A stretch of DNA of 64,000 bases from Kosakonia sp. BYX6. GTDB taxonomy: Bacteria; Pseudomonadota; Gammaproteobacteria; Enterobacterales; Enterobacteriaceae. This document shows positions 61,345-64,000 of the stretch, piece by piece. The stretch lies in the NCBI RefSeq assembly GCF_038449125.1, contig NZ_CP151800.1, positions 2,886,406 through 2,950,405 on the forward strand, read 5' to 3'. The position numbers and the translations under genes were made by a program. The stretch's first letter is position 1; the number at the start of each line of letters is the position of its first letter. A model generated the notes under the pieces. The model was not told the DNA's origin, searched no databases, and worked only from the letters and a program-made list of their open reading frames with translations.

Positions 61345-63903
61345 TTATCCCTTAATTACCACGGCATAATAGTTTCCACCTTCTGTCGCGCCAATCAACA
61401 GCGCATGCTTGACGGTGATATTCAGCGGTTGGCGGACAAAATTCACACGAGAATCAAAAAATTCGCCAGTATAAGGAATAGCCGGAACCGACTGTGTTTT
61501 GATGCACTCAATAAGAACCAGCAGATTTAGCAACCCGGCAACCGACGCGACAAAGCCAAAACAGGCGTTATAGTTCACAACCGGAACCTGGGGATTTTCT
61601 TTTGCAAAAATTTCACAGAGCGCGTCTATTTCGATTTGCGAATTTTCTCGGCCGCCATTACTGCTGCCGCAGACCAGATCGATCTCTTGCGCGCTAATAC
61701 CTGCATCGGCCAGGGCTCGTTCAATGGCCAACGACATGGAGGAGGATTTTTCACCCAACTGCGTTGCGTCAAAATAGCTGTTGCTACAAGATTTACCGTA
61801 ACCTGCGATTTCAGCTAACACCTCGGCCCCGCGTTCGCTTGCGGCTTCGGGATCTTCGAGCAGCAACATGCACGCACCTTCTCCTGGAACAAAACCTTTC
61901 GCTTCTTTGCCATAAATTTGGTAATCGCGGGCATCAGACGTCATGTGAATTTTTTGCGTGACGGCGTCCATATAGAGCGACATTGATGGGAAGAATTCGT
62001 CCGCGCCGCCAACAATGACCTGCGGCTGCACATTTTGACGAACTATCTCATAACCATAAGTCAGCGCGCCGAGTGCGGAGTTTTCGCCTGTTGCCAGCGT
62101 TGTCGTATAGCCTTTAATGCCTTCAGAAATGCCGCAAAATGTCGCAATAGCGTTCATCAACGAACCGGGGAATTCTGAAGTGCGAACTTTGCGTGGGTCC
62201 GGTTTCAGGCTTTGCAGATATTTGTAAGTTGTTTCCTGCGGTCCACGCGACATTCCCATCACCATGCCAAGATCCTCGCCGTCACGCTTGATTTTGCGCT
62301 TCGCCGTGTTCAGCGCTTCGGATAACGCCACCAAAGCAAGGGTGCCACCGCGGGTCGCTTTACGTGAATCAAACCGGCGCAGATATTTTCGCGGGTCAAG
62401 GTTCATCACTTGAAAGGTTTTGAAGTACTCTTCATATTCCGGCAATTTTCCCGTGTCGCCCGCATAATGGCTGCCGAACATCTCCGTTAGCTGGTTCGTT
62501 TGCACCAATACCGCCAGCAACTCTCTGGCTTCCGCCAATGTATCGGCAGGGAATGTCACATTGCCGAGCGTGGCAGCGGTATTGTTTTGCCAGATATTTT
62601 GCAAAATGTCCGAGAGGCTATGACCAATAGCCGTAACCGCTCCATGCCCGGTAATTGCAACACGTTTTCGGATATAGGTGCTGACTGGAACAGAAGCAGG
62701 CTTAGTACTCACAATCATGCAGCAGTTATTACCGCCAAACGCATAATTGTTTTTCATGAAGAGATTAATGTCTTTTTCTCTGAACTCGTTTGCAACATAG
62801 TCCAGATCGCAATTCGGGCGCGCGACAGAAAAATTAAGCGTAGGCAGAATCTTATTATCCGGCAGCGTCACCAGGCAGGCGATCAATTCGACAATTCCCG
62901 CGGCGCCAATGTTGTGGCCAAAATAAGATTTCGTTGAGCTGACAAGCAGGTCTTCACGATGTGCGAAGACCTTGTTCATCGCCATCGTTTCGATTCTGTC
63001 GTTGGCTTCGGTACCGGTACCATGCGCGTTGACATAATCAATCTGCTCAGGCGTCACGCCTGCGTTTTTCATGGCTTTCAGCATGACCTGAACCGCACCG
63101 CTCGCACGCGGATCAGGCCCAGTTTCATGGTAAGCGTCACATGAGGTCGCATAGGAGAGGATTTCGCCGTAAATTGTGGCGCCGCGTGCAACAGCATGTT
63201 CATACTCTTCCAGCACCAACGCGCCGGCGCCCTCACCGATTGACATTCCGGGTTGACCAGAGAACGGCGTACAGGAATCGGGATGCATGACATTGAGCGC
63301 ATAAAACCCGGCGAACGTCGGTAGGTAGATGGGCTCAGTCCCAACCGCCAACATCGTTTTGCTCTTGCCGTTTTGCAGATAATCAAATGCCATACCGATG
63401 GCATTTGGACTTGCTGTGCAGGCTGTCGCGACTAATTCAACGCCGCCTTTAAGGCCAAGTAAGGTGGACACACTGGAGCAACAGGATGAGAATCCCCCGG
63501 AATAGATGGCCTTGCGCAGCGAGAAATCCTCCATGCGCTGCTCAAAAAGAGGCAGAAAAGCTTCGGTGCCAGCAGACGATACGCCGACAATTAAGCCGGT
63601 ATCTTTGAGACACGTTTTATTGTTAAATAAGCCCGCCTGACTCAGCGCATCCTTGCCGACTTTATAAGCCCACAGCGCAGCATTATCTAAAGATTGCACG
63701 ATCTCGTCGGGGAGTTCTGAATAATCGATGTCGTGCAATATCTCTGCGGCGCGAGCATTCTCAAACCATGTATTAAAACGTTGGCTGTCAGCGACACCAC
63801 ATTTTTTATCTAATAACGCCTGCTTAAAGTCTTGAAGGTTTTCAGCCAGAGATGACAATATCCCCATCCCTGTAATAACCACTCTCTTTCTATTGGTCTT
63901 CAT
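61345..63903 (-). CDS. Fused double ketosynthase (active KS + inactive KS/chain-length-factor-like)
   Basis: An 852-residue protein of two ketosynthase domains. Domain 1 (about 1-400): RVVITGMGI start, Cys162 in VATACTASPNAIG, His294 in VNAHGTGTE, Lys325 and His330 in STKSYFGHNIGAAG, end NNYAFGGNNCC; complete and likely active. Domain 2 (about 412-852): RVAITGHGAVTAIG start, but Ala604 at the Cys position (LATGENSALG), Ser747 for the first His (CGSSNGG) and Phe784 for the second (CFGFVASVAG). This is the plan of a KS plus chain-length factor in one chain. The ATG at 63903 fits the KS start; the frame extends to 63990. First visible gene of the operon. Confidence 0.87.
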   Translation of the reverse strand: MKTNRKRVVITGMGILSSLAENLQDFKQALLDKKCGVADSQRFNTWFENARAAEILHDIDYSELPDEIVQSLDNAALWAYKVGKDALSQAGLFNNKTCLKDTGLIVGVSSAGTEAFLPLFEQRMEDFSLRKAIYSGGFSSCCSSVSTLLGLKGGVELVATACTASPNAIGMAFDYLQNGKSKTMLAVGTEPIYLPTFAGFYALNVMHPDSCTPFSGQPGMSIGEGAGALVLEEYEHAVARGATIYGEILSYATSCDAYHETGPDPRASGAVQVMLKAMKNAGVTPEQIDYVNAHGTGTEANDRIETMAMNKVFAHREDLLVSSTKSYFGHNIGAAGIVELIACLVTLPDNKILPTLNFSVARPNCDLDYVANEFREKDINLFMKNNYAFGGNNCCMIVSTKPASVPVSTYIRKRVAITGHGAVTAIGHSLSDILQNIWQNNTAATLGNVTFPADTLAEARELLAVLVQTNQLTEMFGSHYAGDTGKLPEYEEYFKTFQVMNLDPRKYLRRFDSRKATRGGTLALVALSEALNTAKRKIKRDGEDLGMVMGMSRGPQETTYKYLQSLKPDPRKVRTSEFPGSLMNAIATFCGISEGIKGYTTTLATGENSALGALTYGYEIVRQNVQPQVIVGGADEFFPSMSLYMDAVTQKIHMTSDARDYQIYGKEAKGFVPGEGACMLLLEDPEAASERGAEVLAEIAGYGKSCSNSYFDATQLGEKSSSMSLAIERALADAGISAQEIDLVCGSSNGGRENSQIEIDALCEIFAKENPQVPVVNYNACFGFVASVAGLLNLLVLIECIKTQSVPAIPYTGEFFDSRVNFVRQPLNITVKHALLIGATEGGNYYAVVIKG

Positions 63904-64000
63904 AATTATTCTCTGAGCTATAGCGATACACAAACTGCAAGCACGTAATAAATTGAATGATGATGCCGATACGTACTTTACTATTGCCATTTATGAGGCA

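Noticed and set aside
52328-63903. Reading the lipid operon as a standard aryl polyene cluster
   Set aside because: No MMPL exporter, ketoreductase, dehydratase, ACP or ligase in view, and it carries an ABC FtsX-type exporter; the label would go beyond the evidence.

Overview
The window is a stretch of enterobacterial chromosome. Gene content and order closely follow the Escherichia coli region from lpxL to agp, but with insertions and losses. Protein similarity and the accessory genes suggest a member of the Enterobacter/Kosakonia group; that is inference, and no rRNA or species marker is present.

Layout. 1-9.1 kb: end of lpxL, an orphan HypX-like gene where E. coli has mdtG, mysB, yceK and the osmoregulated periplasmic glucan genes mdoH, mdoG and mdoC. 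9.1-15.3 kb: clsC, ymdB and the complete curli locus (csgC-A-B divergent from csgD-E-F-G). 15.3-18.2 kb: ycdZ, ycdY, ycdX, ghrA. 18.4-19.4 kb: two identical tRNA-Ser(GGA) genes within tandem units that repeat the tRNA 3' end, with REP elements. 19.5-30.2 kb: phoH, the Fur-boxed efeUOB iron importer, and the divergent putP/putA proline genes. 30.4-39.3 kb: an insertion relative to E. coli, with a frameshifted DUF3289 gene, a DUF943 gene, a six-gene sugar ABC transporter/kinase/isomerase operon and an LprI-like gene. 39.3-47.1 kb: rutR, rutABCDEF (no rutG) behind a sigma-54 type promoter, ymdF, wrbA, yccJ, agp. 47.3-51.3 kb: two short-chain dehydrogenases with an AraC-type regulator, and dosC without its usual partner dosP.

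51.7-64 kb: the most unusual part. A LuxR-type regulator faces a tightly coupled ten-gene minus-strand operon that runs off towards the right edge. In transcription order it encodes a fused double ketosynthase (first half with a complete Cys-His-His set, second half lacking all three), a second ketosynthase-like protein with altered catalytic positions, an unrecognised protein, a LolD-type ABC ATPase, a small periplasmic protein, an FtsX/MacB-type permease, a LolA-like periplasmic protein, an outer-membrane beta-barrel candidate, a malonyl-CoA:ACP transacylase and a polytopic membrane protein. The set reads as a dedicated type II fatty acid/polyketide line coupled to its own inner-to-outer membrane lipid export route. 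No reductase, dehydratase, acyl carrier protein or MMPL exporter lies in the visible part; some may lie beyond position 64000.

Most core genes are recognised with high confidence from sequence similarity recalled from E. coli. Functions in the two accessory operons are inferred from motifs and context.
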